Both the position numbers and the translations under genes were made by a program. Shown here in pieces: positions 8,435-17,137 of a stretch of DNA of 64,000 nucleotides (position 1 is the stretch's first letter; the number at the start of each line of letters is the position of its first letter). Below the pieces are notes generated by a model, which was not told the origin of the DNA, did not search any database, and worked only from the letters and a program-made list of their open reading frames with translations. The DNA is from Prosthecomicrobium pneumaticum (lineage in GTDB: Bacteria; Pseudomonadota; Alphaproteobacteria; Rhizobiales; Kaistiaceae): positions 474,756 to 538,755 of the forward strand of contig NZ_JACHOO010000002.1 of assembly GCF_014199915.1 (NCBI RefSeq), given 5' to 3'.

Positions 8435-9858
8435 CGCCCTTCGAGCGGAAACACCTTGTTGGGGTTGAGCAGCCAGGCCGGATCGAAGGCGGACTTCAAC
8501 CGGGTCTGCTGGGCGAGATCGACCGGCGTATACTGATGCACCATCAGCTCGCGCTTCTCGACGCCGACGCCGTGCTCGCCGGTCAGGCAGCCGCCGACCT
8601 CCACGCACAGCTTCAGGATCTCGGCGCCGCATTCTTCCGCCTTTTCGAGCCCGCCCGGCTCATTGGCGTTGAACAGCACCAGCGGGTGCAGATTGCCGTC
8701 GCCGGCGTGGAAGATGTTGGCGACCTCGAGCCCGCGCGCCGCGCAGATCTCGGCGATCCGCCGCAGCACGAGCGGCAATTGTCCGGTCGGGATGGTGCCG
8801 TCCATGCACATATAGTCGGCGATCCGGCCCATCGCGCCGAAGGCGCTCTTCCGGCCCTTCCAGATCGCGAGGCTCTCGGCCTCGGAGCGCGAGACCTTGA
8901 TCGTCTGCGGCCGGAAATCCTGTGCGATCGCGGTGATCCGGCCGAGCAGGTCCTCGATCTCCGCTTCCGACCCCTCGACCTCGACGATCAGCATCGCCTC
9001 GACGTCGAGCGGATAGCCGGCATGGGCGAAGGCCTCGCAGACCTTGATCGCCGGCCGGTCCATATATTCGATCGCCACCGGGATGATGCCCGAGCCGATG
9101 ATCGCGGCGACGCAGGCGCCCGCGTCCTCGGCGGACGAGAAGCCCATCAGCACCGGCCGCGCCCCTTCGGCGAGCGGCAGGATGCGCAGGGTCGCCTCGG
9201 TGACGAGGCCGAGCTGGCCCTCGGAGCCGACGACGAGGCCGAGCCAGTCGAGCCCCGCCGCATCGAGCGCCTTGCCGCCGATCTCGACCACCGTGCCGTC
9301 CATCAGCACGATCTTCGCGCCGAGCACATTGTTGGTGGTGACGCCGTATTTGAGGCAGTGCGCGCCGCCGGAATTCATCGCGATGTTGCCGGCAATGGTG
9401 CAGGCGAGCTGCGAGGACGGGTCGGGCGCATAGAAGAAGCCGAGATGCGACACCGCGCCCGAGACGGCGAGATTGGTGACGCCCGCCTCGACGCGGATGG
9501 TGCGGTTGGCGGTGTCGACCTCGAGGATGCGGTTCATCTTCGAGACGCCGACGACGACCGAATCCTCGGTCGGCAGCGCCCCGCCGGCGAGCGAGGTCCC
9601 GGCGCCGCGAGCGACGACACGGACACCCTCGCGGTTGAGGAAGGCGAGCACGGCCGACACCTCCTCCGTCGTCTCCGGCAGCACGACGGCGAGCGGGATC
9701 TGGCGATAGGCGGTCAGCGCATCCGTCTCATAGGCGCGGCGCTCATCCTCGGCCGTGATCAGGGCAGCGGGCGGCACGAGCGCGGCGAGGCCGGCGAGGA
9801 TCGACGCGCGGCGCTCGACGACGCCCGCGCGCGGCGCGAGCTTCGGTATCGCGGACAT
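8422..9858 (-). CDS. glcD: glycolate oxidase FAD-linked subunit GlcD
   Basis: This is the 478-residue catalytic subunit of glycolate oxidase. The FAD-binding PCMH domain is clear: RVVARGAGTSLAGG, then FYAPDPSSQLACTIAGNIAM and NSGGAHCLKYGVTTNNVLGA. The C-terminal substrate domain ends with the conserved EHGVGVEKRELM. It belongs to the D-lactate dehydrogenase/GlcD family; placement with glcE and glcF decides for glycolate. It is the first gene of the operon and diverges from a LysR regulator that probably controls it. Confidence 0.95.
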   Translation of the reverse strand: MSAIPKLAPRAGVVERRASILAGLAALVPPAALITAEDERRAYETDALTAYRQIPLAVVLPETTEEVSAVLAFLNREGVRVVARGAGTSLAGGALPTEDSVVVGVSKMNRILEVDTANRTIRVEAGVTNLAVSGAVSHLGFFYAPDPSSQLACTIAGNIAMNSGGAHCLKYGVTTNNVLGAKIVLMDGTVVEIGGKALDAAGLDWLGLVVGSEGQLGLVTEATLRILPLAEGARPVLMGFSSAEDAGACVAAIIGSGIIPVAIEYMDRPAIKVCEAFAHAGYPLDVEAMLIVEVEGSEAEIEDLLGRITAIAQDFRPQTIKVSRSEAESLAIWKGRKSAFGAMGRIADYMCMDGTIPTGQLPLVLRRIAEICAARGLEVANIFHAGDGNLHPLVLFNANEPGGLEKAEECGAEILKLCVEVGGCLTGEHGVGVEKRELMVHQYTPVDLAQQTRLKSAFDPAWLLNPNKVFPLEGRVLS

Positions 9859-10001
9859 GGCTCCTCCTCAACCCCCTGTCCCTGCGGATAGTTTATGCCC
9901 ATCCGCGCGACAAGCCCAATGCTTCCGGCAGCGACAAACTGTTGCCCCGGGGTTGAAAGTCGCCGCTCTTTGTTGCCATTGTCGCGCGGGGACCCCCGCC
10001 C

Positions 10002-10925
10002 ATGCCCGACTTCACCGAAATGGAAATCTTCGCCCGCGTCGTCGCGGCCGGCAGCCTGTCGGCGGCGGGGCGTGAACTCGGCCTTTCGCCGGCCGTGGTG
10101 TCGAAGCGGCTGAAGCGGCTGGAAGACCGGCTCGGCACGCGGCTCCTGCAGCGCACCACGCGGCAGATCGCGCTGACCGAGGCCGGCCGCGGCTTCCACG
10201 ACCGGATCGTCGCCATCCTCGCCTCGATCGAGGAGGCCGAGGCCTTTGCGAGCCGCCGGTCGGAACTCGCCCGCGGGGTGCTCAAAGTCTCGGCGCCGAC
10301 CTCCTTCGGCCGGCTGCACGTCGCCCCGCACATGCTCGCCTTTCTGGAGGCCTATCCGGACATCACGGTCAATCTGGTGCTCTCGGACGACTTCGTCGAT
10401 CTGGTGCGCGACGGTTTCGACATGGCGATCCGCATCGCCGAACTCGCCGATTCGACCCTCGTCGCGCGGCGTCTCGCCCCCAACCATCGCATGCTCTGCG
10501 CCGCACCCGCCTATCTTGAGCGGCACGGCACGCCGCGCTCGATCGCCGAACTGCACCGCCACGCCCTGCTCGCGACCGCGAGCCAGGATCCGTGGCGGCT
10601 CGAGGGGCCGGACGGTGCGATGACGATCCACGCGAGCGGCCGGCTGCGGACCAACTCGAACGAAGTGGTGCGCGAGGCGGTGCTCGCCGGCGCCGGCATC
10701 GCGCTCCGTTCGACCTGGGACGTCGGCCCGGAGCTGCGCTCCGGGCGGCTCCGCGTCGTGCTGCCGGCCTGGCGCGCCTCGAACCGCGTCGCCGTCCACG
10801 CCGTCTATCCGAGCCGGCGCTATCTGCCGGGCAAGGTCCGCGTCTTCATCGACTATCTCGCCGGCCTCTATGGCGAAAACCCCGCCTGGGACGAAGGGCT
10901 CGACGATCTGATCGCGGCGGAGTGA
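10002..10925 (+). CDS. LysR-family regulator, divergent from glcDEF
   Basis: This 307-residue LysR regulator has its winged helix-turn-helix within residues 1-60 (IFARVVAAGSLSAAGRELGL, SPAVVSKRLKRLEDRLGTRL). A periplasmic-binding-fold effector domain follows. The 143-bp gap to glcD (divergent) is the expected site of action. The protein is of the CrgA/DmlR type, with a C-terminal region similar to regulators of organic-acid genes. Control of glycolate oxidase is inferred from position only. Confidence 0.85.
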   Translation: MPDFTEMEIFARVVAAGSLSAAGRELGLSPAVVSKRLKRLEDRLGTRLLQRTTRQIALTEAGRGFHDRIVAILASIEEAEAFASRRSELARGVLKVSAPTSFGRLHVAPHMLAFLEAYPDITVNLVLSDDFVDLVRDGFDMAIRIAELADSTLVARRLAPNHRMLCAAPAYLERHGTPRSIAELHRHALLATASQDPWRLEGPDGAMTIHASGRLRTNSNEVVREAVLAGAGIALRSTWDVGPELRSGRLRVVLPAWRASNRVAVHAVYPSRRYLPGKVRVFIDYLAGLYGENPAWDEGLDDLIAAE

Positions 10926-11012
10926 GCGCCGGGGCGTCCGTCTTCGTACGGCTCGCGAACACCCGGCCGAGCCACGGGCTCTCCGCCTCCGGCCGATCGG
11001 CCGATACGAGAA

Positions 11013-11036
11013 AAGGCGCGGCCGCGGCCGCGCCTT
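11013..11036 (-). terminator. palindromic intrinsic terminator between convergent genes
   Basis: A perfect 24-bp GC-rich palindrome (AAGGCGCGGCCG and its complement) stands between the stop of the LysR gene and the stop of the minus-strand periplasmic gene. On the minus strand the stem runs into CCTTTTCTCG, a short T-run, so it most likely ends transcription of the minus gene. On the plus strand the tail is only TTCTCG, so two-way use is possible but weaker. Confidence 0.7.
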
Positions 11037-11063
11037 CTCGATATGGTAATGCCGGCTCGCGCC

Positions 11064-11402
11064 TCAGAAGCGGCGGCCGCGGGCGATATCGACGTCGAGC
11101 ACCCGGCCGCTCCGCGCGTCGATCGTGACGCGCATCGGACGGTCGCGCCGGTCCTCGCCGCGCACCACGAAGGTGCGGCCGCGACGGTCGACATCGACGA
11201 CGCGGCGCATGCCCTCGCGCCGCGCGATGCGGCGGGCGTCGTCACGGTCGATACCGCGGCGGTACATGTCGTAACGGGGATCGTCCGGACGGATGCGGAC
11301 GCCGTTCTCGTCGATGATGATCTGCTGCGCGGCGGCGGGAAGCGCCGTCGGCGCAAGCGTCGAGGCGGAAAGGGCCACCGCGACGAGAATCTTCTTGAGC
11401 AT
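11064..11402 (-). CDS. small secreted PepSY-like periplasmic protein
   Basis: This 112-residue protein has a classical signal peptide: MLKK, a hydrophobic core, then a likely cleavage in LPAAAQQ. The mature part is Arg/Asp rich. Its C-terminal half (RRVVDVDRRGRTFVVRGEDR, then MRVTIDARSGRVLDVD) has the beta-rich pattern of PepSY-type domains, which bind or inhibit peptidases. The ATG at 11402 is chosen for its GGAGAG ribosome site; an upstream ATG at 11414 gives a poorer signal peptide. Its role is unknown. It is a single gene with its own terminator. Confidence 0.7.
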   Translation of the reverse strand: MLKKILVAVALSASTLAPTALPAAAQQIIIDENGVRIRPDDPRYDMYRRGIDRDDARRIARREGMRRVVDVDRRGRTFVVRGEDRRDRPMRVTIDARSGRVLDVDIARGRRF

Positions 11403-11529
11403 GTTTCTCTCCAAGCACCGGGCCGCGCGGCGGCCCTTCGACGACGATGTTTAAGGCCCGCAATCTGAATGGCGGATGAACCGCGTCGATCAAGTAAAAG
11501 CGAGCCTCCGGGTTCCTGCCGCGGCCGGC

Positions 11530-12276
11530 CTACACCATGCGCATGCTCATCCCGCCGTCGACGACGAGGGTCTCGCCGGTGATGAAGCCGTTGGTGAGCA
11601 GCTCGACCGAGGCGGTCGCGACGTGGTCGACCGTGCCGAGCCGACGCAGCGGAATGCGGTTGTCGATGTTGTTGCGCCGGGCCTCCGGCGTCATCGCCGC
11701 ATGGAAGCGCGTCTCGATGATGCCCGGCGCGATCGCGTTGACGCGGATGCCTTCATGGCCGTGATCGCGGGCGAGCGCGCGCGCCATCTGCGGCAGGGCG
11801 CCCTTCACCGTCTGATAGGCGACCGTGCCGGGGCAACCCTTGAGACCCGCGACGGAGGAGACGAGGAGCACCGCGCCGCCGCGGCGGGCGAGCAGACGGT
11901 GCGCCGCGCGGAAGAGGTGGAAGGGACCGTGCACATGGACCCGGAACGCCTCCTCCCATTCCTCGACCGGGATCGACACCGCCGTGCCCGGCACGGCGCC
12001 GCCGGCCGCCGGGACGAGATAGTCGACCCGGCCGAAACGGGCCTCGGCGGCCTCGACGAGCGCCGTCGCGAAGGCCGGGTCGGCGGCGTCGCCCAGTTCG
12101 AGCGCGACGCCGGTGACCGGTTCGAGCCGCGCGAGCAGTGCGTCGACCTCGGCGTCGCGGTGCCGGCCGGCGAGCACGAGATCGACGCCGCGGGCGGCGA
12201 GCGCCTCGGCGATCGCGGCGCCGATGCCCCGCGTGCCGCCCGTGATGATGGCCACCGGCCTCTCCGATTCGTTCAT
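11530..12276 (-). CDS. short-chain dehydrogenase/reductase
   Basis: This 248-residue classical SDR shows the NAD(P) motif TGGTRGIGAAIAEAL at residues 10-24, a catalytic serine region SSVAGLKG, the YxxxK pair in YQTVKGALPQMARAL, and the C-terminal FITGETLVVDGGMSMRMV. The NNAG motif is changed to PAAGG. The ATG at 12276 follows GGAGGAGAGATCG. It points away from gshA across 120 bp. The substrate cannot be predicted; the family includes sugar and 3-oxoacyl-ACP reductases. Confidence 0.85.
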   Translation of the reverse strand: MNESERPVAIITGGTRGIGAAIAEALAARGVDLVLAGRHRDAEVDALLARLEPVTGVALELGDAADPAFATALVEAAEARFGRVDYLVPAAGGAVPGTAVSIPVEEWEEAFRVHVHGPFHLFRAAHRLLARRGGAVLLVSSVAGLKGCPGTVAYQTVKGALPQMARALARDHGHEGIRVNAIAPGIIETRFHAAMTPEARRNNIDNRIPLRRLGTVDHVATASVELLTNGFITGETLVVDGGMSMRMV

Positions 12277-12396
12277 CGATCTCTCCTCCAGATCCCGTCC
12301 GACCAAGGGCCGGCCTCGTTCCGCGCGCCGTCATTGCCCGGCTTCCGCGGCGCCGCTAATGTGCCGCGCCCTGCCTTGATACCCCCGGAGCCGCCC

Positions 12397-13767
12397 ATGG
12401 CGCGAGACGCCGACGATTTGACGCCGCTCGATGGCCGGCGCGCTCTGATCGAGGAGATCGCCGCCGGCGAAAAGCCGAAGGCGGACTGGCGGATCGGCAC
12501 CGAGCACGAGAAGTTCGGCTTCTATGCGGACAGCCTCGCGCCGGTGCCCTATGCCGGCCCGCGCGGCATCGAGCGCCTGCTCCACCTCATGGAAGGCCTG
12601 CTCGGCTGGCAGCCGATCCTCGACCGCGAGAAGATCATCGGCCTCGTCGATCCGGTCGGCGGCGGCGCGATCTCACTCGAGCCGGGCGGCCAGTTCGAAC
12701 TGTCCGGCGCGCCGCTCGAAACCGTCCACCAGACGTGTCGCGAACTGCACGCCCATCTCGCGCAGCTGCGCGAATGCGCCGAACCGCTCGGCATCCGTTT
12801 CCTCGGCCTCGGCGCCTCGCCCGTCTGGTCGCTCGCCGAGACGCCGGTGATGCCGAAATCGCGCTACGAGATCATGACCCGCTACATGCCGAAGGTCGGC
12901 ACGCGCGGTCTCGACATGATGTACCGCACCGCCACCGTGCAGGTGAACCTCGACTTCTCGAGCGAGGCGGACATGGTGAAGAAGATGCGGGTGAGCCTCG
13001 CGCTGCAGCCGGTCGCCACCGCGCTCTTCGCCAATTCGCCCTTCATCGACGGTACAGCGAACGGGCTCCTGTCGAATCGCGCCGAGATCTGGCGCGACAC
13101 CGACAATGCCCGCGCCGGGCTGATCCCCTTCGCCTTCGAGGAAGGCTTCGGCTACGAGCGCTATGTCGACTGGGCGCTCGACGTGCCGATGTATTTCGTG
13201 AAGCGCGGCAATGTCTATCACGACGTGGCGGGTCAGTCCTTCCGCGACCTGATGGAGGGCCGGCTGCCGGGCCTTCCCGGTGCGCGCGCGACGCTGTCGG
13301 ACTGGAAGAACCATCTGTCCACACTTTTCCCCGACGTGCGGCTGAAGCGCTTCCTCGAAATGCGCGGCGCCGACGCCGGCCGGTGGCGGTCGCTGACGGC
13401 GCTGCCGGCCTTCTGGGTCGGCCTGCTCTACGATCAGGCCGCGCTCGACGCGGCCTGGGAGCTGGTGCGCGACTGGACGGCGGAGGAACGGCAGGCGCTG
13501 CGCGACGGCGTGCCGCGGAACGCCCTCGCGACGCCGTTCCGCGGCGGCACGGTGCGCGACATCGCGCGCGCCGCGGTGGCGATCGCGCGATCCGGGCTCG
13601 CCGCGCGAGGCCGGCTCAACAGCGAGGGCGTCGACGAGACGGTCTATCTCGGACCCGTCGAAGAGGCCGTCGAGAGCGGGTTAACGCCCGCCGAGCGGCT
13701 TCTCGTCCTGCAGCGCGAGGCCTGGGACGGCAGCCTCGCACCGATCTTCCGGGAGAACGCCTACTGA
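12397..13767 (+). CDS. gshA: glutamate-cysteine ligase (plant/alphaproteobacterial type)
   Basis: This 456-residue enzyme makes gamma-glutamylcysteine, the first step of glutathione synthesis. It has the GCS2-type core: RIGTEHEKFGFY near residue 33, ISLEPGGQFELSGAP, and the MYRTATVQVNLDFSSEADM stretch that binds the nucleotide and metals. Its length equals that of Hyphomicrobiales and plant homologues, not the 518-residue E. coli type. The ATG at 12397 begins MARDADDLTPL; the open frame upstream has no coding character. gshB is not in the window. Confidence 0.93.
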   Translation: MARDADDLTPLDGRRALIEEIAAGEKPKADWRIGTEHEKFGFYADSLAPVPYAGPRGIERLLHLMEGLLGWQPILDREKIIGLVDPVGGGAISLEPGGQFELSGAPLETVHQTCRELHAHLAQLRECAEPLGIRFLGLGASPVWSLAETPVMPKSRYEIMTRYMPKVGTRGLDMMYRTATVQVNLDFSSEADMVKKMRVSLALQPVATALFANSPFIDGTANGLLSNRAEIWRDTDNARAGLIPFAFEEGFGYERYVDWALDVPMYFVKRGNVYHDVAGQSFRDLMEGRLPGLPGARATLSDWKNHLSTLFPDVRLKRFLEMRGADAGRWRSLTALPAFWVGLLYDQAALDAAWELVRDWTAEERQALRDGVPRNALATPFRGGTVRDIARAAVAIARSGLAARGRLNSEGVDETVYLGPVEEAVESGLTPAERLLVLQREAWDGSLAPIFRENAY

Positions 13768-13864
13768 ACTGCGTGACGACGGCCTACATGTTGATCGGCC
13801 TCAAGGTCCGGGGCGGTGCGAGACGCCATTGTCGGCGCCATCGTGAGAGATACGGAGGGTCGTC

Positions 13865-14695
13865 ATGGCGATCAGGGACATCAGCGTGATCATCGACAAT
13901 GCCGGCAGCCAGCCGGCGGCGGTCGCCGCCGCGGAACTGGCACGCCGCTTCGACGCCCATCTCGTCGGCATCGCGCTCGCCTATGACCCCGTCGTGCCGG
14001 GCTATGGCGTCGCGCCGGTGCCCGCCGATTTCATGGTCGAGGCGCGCGAGCGGGCGATCGACGAGGCGAAGGTGGCTGCCTCCGCCTTCGGCGCGATCGC
14101 CGAGCGGGCGGGCATCGCCGCCGAGACGCGAATCACGGACGTGCTGACCGGCGGCGGGCTCGACGGCCTCGTCGCGCAACTGCACTTCTCCGATCTCGTG
14201 GTGATCGGCCAGGACGATGCGGATCATTCCGAGCCGATGCGCGACGCGGTGATCGAGGGCGTGCTCTTCAACGCCGGCCTGCCGGCGCTTCTCATTCCGC
14301 GCAAGGGCGCCCCGACCATCCCGCTCGACCGGGTGGTCGTCGCCTGGGACGGCTCGACCACGGCGGCGAAGGCGGTGCGGGCCGCCATGCCCGTGCTCGA
14401 GCGGGCGAAGGCGGTGGATGTGGTGATCGTCGGCGAGGATCTGCCAGAGGGCGGCGAGCCGGGCGCCGATGTCGCGGCGCATCTCGCCCGGCACGGCGTG
14501 CCGGTGACGATCCGCACCGTCGCCGACACCGCCGGCGACATCGCCGCGACGCTGCGCCAGGCGGTGCTCGAATCGGGTGCCGACCTGCTCGTGATGGGCG
14601 GCTACGGCCACAGCCGACTGCGCGAATGGGTGTTCGGCGGCGTCACCCGCTCGATGCTCGATACGATGACCGTGCCGGTCCTGATGGCCCGGTGA
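13865..14695 (+). CDS. tandem universal stress protein
   Basis: This 276-residue protein has two Usp folds. The first (residues 1-140) starts IRDISVIIDNAGSQPAAV and lacks a complete nucleotide motif. The second (residues 150-276) starts LDRVVVAWDGSTTAAKAV and ends with GGYGHSRLREWVFGGVTRS, the G-2x-G-9x-G-S/T ATP-binding motif. Such tandem Usp proteins are cytoplasmic and respond to starvation, redox or other stress. It is preceded by GGAGGGTCGTC. It stands alone between gshA and a DUF937 gene. Confidence 0.88.
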   Translation: MAIRDISVIIDNAGSQPAAVAAAELARRFDAHLVGIALAYDPVVPGYGVAPVPADFMVEARERAIDEAKVAASAFGAIAERAGIAAETRITDVLTGGGLDGLVAQLHFSDLVVIGQDDADHSEPMRDAVIEGVLFNAGLPALLIPRKGAPTIPLDRVVVAWDGSTTAAKAVRAAMPVLERAKAVDVVIVGEDLPEGGEPGADVAAHLARHGVPVTIRTVADTAGDIAATLRQAVLESGADLLVMGGYGHSRLREWVFGGVTRSMLDTMTVPVLMAR

Positions 14696-14773
14696 GGCAT
14701 CCCGCCGAGACCCGGCGCCGCCGCGATTTGACGGCGCCGCGACGGCAGGAAATCATGGGCCAAAGGAGCGCCC

Positions 14774-15454
14774 ATGAAGACCGTCTATGATTGGATGCGC
14801 GACGCCCAAGAGGGCGCGCTGAAGGCGATGAGCGGCGAGCGCCTCGGCCTCTCCGCCGGCGACGCGACGCGCGCCTTCGAGGCGCTGATGCCGGCCTTCT
14901 GGCTCGGCATGCGGCGCTCCGCGGCCGACCCGTTCGGCTATCGGGCCTTCTGGGAGTCGCTCGGCGCCGGCCGCTATCTCTCCTATTTCGATAATCCGAT
15001 GGCGGCCTTCCAGGCCTCGGCCTTCGCCGAGGGCGAAGCCGCGCTCGAGCGCCTGTTCGGCTCGAAGGATCTCGCCCGCGCGGTCGCCCGTCAGGCCGAA
15101 ACGATGACGGGCATCGGCCAGGACGCGATCCAGCGGATGATGGCCGGGATGGCGAACGTCATGATGGGCGGGCTCGAAAAGGCCCGGCCGGCACCCACCT
15201 TCGGCAATCCCTTCCTCGCCTGGTTCGATGCGATGCGTCCGGAGGGCGACCGCCGTCCGGCCGGAGGCGGACCGACGCCCTTTTCGCGCCTGATGGAATC
15301 CTGGCTCGGCCTGCCGCCGGAGCCCGAACCCGAGCCGGAGGAACCGATGAGCGAGGAGGAGGTCGTCGACCGTCTCTTCGACGCGGGACGATCGATGCAG
15401 CAGAGCTATGTGAAGTCGATGGAGACGCTGTTCGACCGGTTCTCGAAGGGCTGA
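14774..15454 (+). CDS. DUF937-like protein
   Basis: This 226-residue protein has no signal peptide or membrane segment. Residues about 90-135 (LFGSKDLARAVARQAETMTG, then AIQRMMAGMANVMMGGLEKA) match the conserved core of DUF937 proteins, and the N-terminal AFEALMPAFWLGMRR also fits. A Pro/Glu-rich linker (PPEPEPEPEEP) near residue 185 leads to a short amphipathic C-terminal helix. The ATG follows AAAGGAGCGCCC. Function is unknown. Confidence 0.7.
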   Translation: MKTVYDWMRDAQEGALKAMSGERLGLSAGDATRAFEALMPAFWLGMRRSAADPFGYRAFWESLGAGRYLSYFDNPMAAFQASAFAEGEAALERLFGSKDLARAVARQAETMTGIGQDAIQRMMAGMANVMMGGLEKARPAPTFGNPFLAWFDAMRPEGDRRPAGGGPTPFSRLMESWLGLPPEPEPEPEEPMSEEEVVDRLFDAGRSMQQSYVKSMETLFDRFSKG

Positions 15455-15486
15455 GCGGCGGCGCCGCGCGGGAGAGGGCCGGAACG

Positions 15487-15514
15487 AAAAGGCCCGCCGC
15501 ACGGGGCGGCGGGC
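15487..15514 (-). terminator. intrinsic terminator after the DUF1127 gene
   Basis: A 9-bp GC stem (GCCCGCCGC / GCGGCGGGC, 5-base loop) is followed on the minus strand by CTTTTC. It lies 135 bp past the stop of the minus-strand DUF1127 gene and 32 bp past the stop of the plus-strand DUF937 gene. It is best placed as the terminator of the former, and may also act on the latter. Confidence 0.65.
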
Positions 15515-15648
15515 AGTTTGGAACGGACCCAGGGGATCGAAGGGTCGTTCCGATCGGAATGAGGCGGACGGCGCGGGGGATCACGCCGTCCGCGGCGAGG
15601 GGCGCGCGCCGAGGGGGCTTCAGGCGGCGCTCGTGATCGCAGTGCGTA

Positions 15649-16011
15649 TCACCGCGCCCAGGGCTCGCCAATCGTTCTCGTCGAGACACCGCGGGCGCGC
15701 AGATCGGCCGCGAGGCCGCGCCGGTCGAGCGCATGGGCGCGCGAGGCGGCCCGCCGCTCGATGGCGAAATGGTTGAGCCGCAGCGTCGGATCCTCGTCGG
15801 AGGCGGAGGCGAGCGCGGAGCGGACGTCGCCTTCGGTCACGCCGATATCGGCGAGCATGCGGGAATCCCATTCCAGCATCCGGCCCAGCTCGCGGCGGTT
15901 TTTCCAGGCGCGCAGGAACGAGACGACCGGATAGAGCACGCCGGCCACTGCGTTGCGCAGCGAAGCGCGATGCGGGCGGGGCGTGGACGCGTAATGCTCG
16001 AGCGTGGTCAT
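15649..16011 (-). CDS. DUF1127-containing protein
   Basis: This 120-residue protein has an arginine-rich DUF1127 motif at residues 30-65 (FLRAWKNRRELGRMLEWDSR, MLADIGVTEGDVRSAL). Short DUF1127 proteins in rhizobia and Agrobacterium affect small-RNA turnover and phosphate or carbon metabolism through RNA binding. This one carries an extra Arg-rich C-terminal extension of about 50 residues. The start is ATG 16011, with GGAGGCTCCG upstream; the longer open frame to 16110 lacks a ribosome site. It diverges from a LysR gene. Confidence 0.8.
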   Translation of the reverse strand: MTTLEHYASTPRPHRASLRNAVAGVLYPVVSFLRAWKNRRELGRMLEWDSRMLADIGVTEGDVRSALASASDEDPTLRLNHFAIERRAASRAHALDRRGLAADLRARGVSTRTIGEPWAR

Positions 16012-16255
16012 CGGAGCCTCCGGCGGCTGGCGGCGCGAGATCCTCCCGCTCTCGGGATGGGGCTGCTCGGCGCGGCGTTTCGGAACAATTGGAGAATGGC
16101 CGAGGGCCATTGATCATTCAAACGAATGTTTCTAATATCAGCCATCGAAATCAGTGATCCTTCGACGGCGATATCGTTGCCGGACCATCGACCATCGGAC
16201 GGCTCCGCTCCACCCGAAAACTGCGTCGACGCCCCCGCACGAGAGGAGAAGCGAA

Positions 16256-17137
16256 ATGGCGAATGTGCTCGATCTCGACCAGCTGCGGACCTTTGTCGCG
16301 ATCGCCGACACGGGGAGCTTCACGCGGGCGGCGGACACCGTCCACAAGACCCAGTCGGCCGTGTCGATGCAGATGCGGCGGCTCGAGGAGCGGATCGGCA
16401 AGCCGATCTTCGGCCGCGACGGCCGCAGCGCCAAGCTGACCGAGGACGGCGAGCGGCTGCTCGGCTATGCGCGCCGGCTGGTCCGCCTCTCGGACGAGAC
16501 GGTCGCCGCCTTCGACGAGGACGAATTGTCGGGCCGCGTGCGGCTCGGCACGCCGGATGATTATGCCGACCGTTTCCTGCCCGAGATCCTCGCCCGCTTC
16601 TCGCGCTCCAATCCGCGCGTCGAGGTGACGGTGGTCTGCGAGCCGACCGTGCAGCTGATCGAATGCCTGCGCAATGGCGAGCTCGATCTCGGCATCATCA
16701 CCAATATGCGCGAGACGCCGCAGGCCGAGATCATCCGGCACGAGCCGCTCTACTGGGTGACGTCGAGCCACCACCGCGTCGAGGACGAGGAGGTGCTGCC
16801 GCTCGCCCTCGGCCGGCAGACCTGCTGCTGGCGGCGCGAGGCGCTCGACGCGCTCGCCACGATGAGCCGGAAGTATCGCATCCTCTATGCGAGCAACAAT
16901 TCGACGGCGCTGTCGGCGGCCGTGCTCGCCGGCCTCGCCGTCTCCGTGCAGCCGGAATCGGCGCTCCGCCCGGGCATGCGGATCCTCGGCGAGGCCGACG
17001 GCTTCTCCCGGCTGCGGCCCGCCGAGATCGCCATCATGCGCTCCTGGACCCAGCCCGCCAACGCGATCGTCGACGCGCTCGCCGAGCACATCGTCTCCTC
17101 GCTCGACAATCTGACGATGCGGATCGCGGCGGAGTAG
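16256..17137 (+). CDS. LysR-family transcriptional regulator
   Basis: This 293-residue LysR regulator has its helix-turn-helix at residues 20-45 (DTGSFTRAADTVHKTQSAVS, MQMRRLEERIGKPIF). The effector domain contains RVRLGTPDDYADRFLPEILA and ELDLGIITNM, which resemble the IciA/ArgP-like and other amino-acid-related LysR branches. The ATG at 16256 has AGAGGAGAAGCG upstream; the 34 codons before it in frame are not conserved in character. It diverges from the DUF1127 gene. The target is unknown. Confidence 0.85.
   Translation: MANVLDLDQLRTFVAIADTGSFTRAADTVHKTQSAVSMQMRRLEERIGKPIFGRDGRSAKLTEDGERLLGYARRLVRLSDETVAAFDEDELSGRVRLGTPDDYADRFLPEILARFSRSNPRVEVTVVCEPTVQLIECLRNGELDLGIITNMRETPQAEIIRHEPLYWVTSSHHRVEDEEVLPLALGRQTCCWRREALDALATMSRKYRILYASNNSTALSAAVLAGLAVSVQPESALRPGMRILGEADGFSRLRPAEIAIMRSWTQPANAIVDALAEHIVSSLDNLTMRIAAE

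Noticed and set aside
5235-8468. A 1077-codon open frame on the plus strand
   Set aside because: It lies antisense to glcF and glcE, is dominated by Arg, Gly and Asp as expected for GC-rich shadow frames, and has no domain. The minus-strand genes are clear families.
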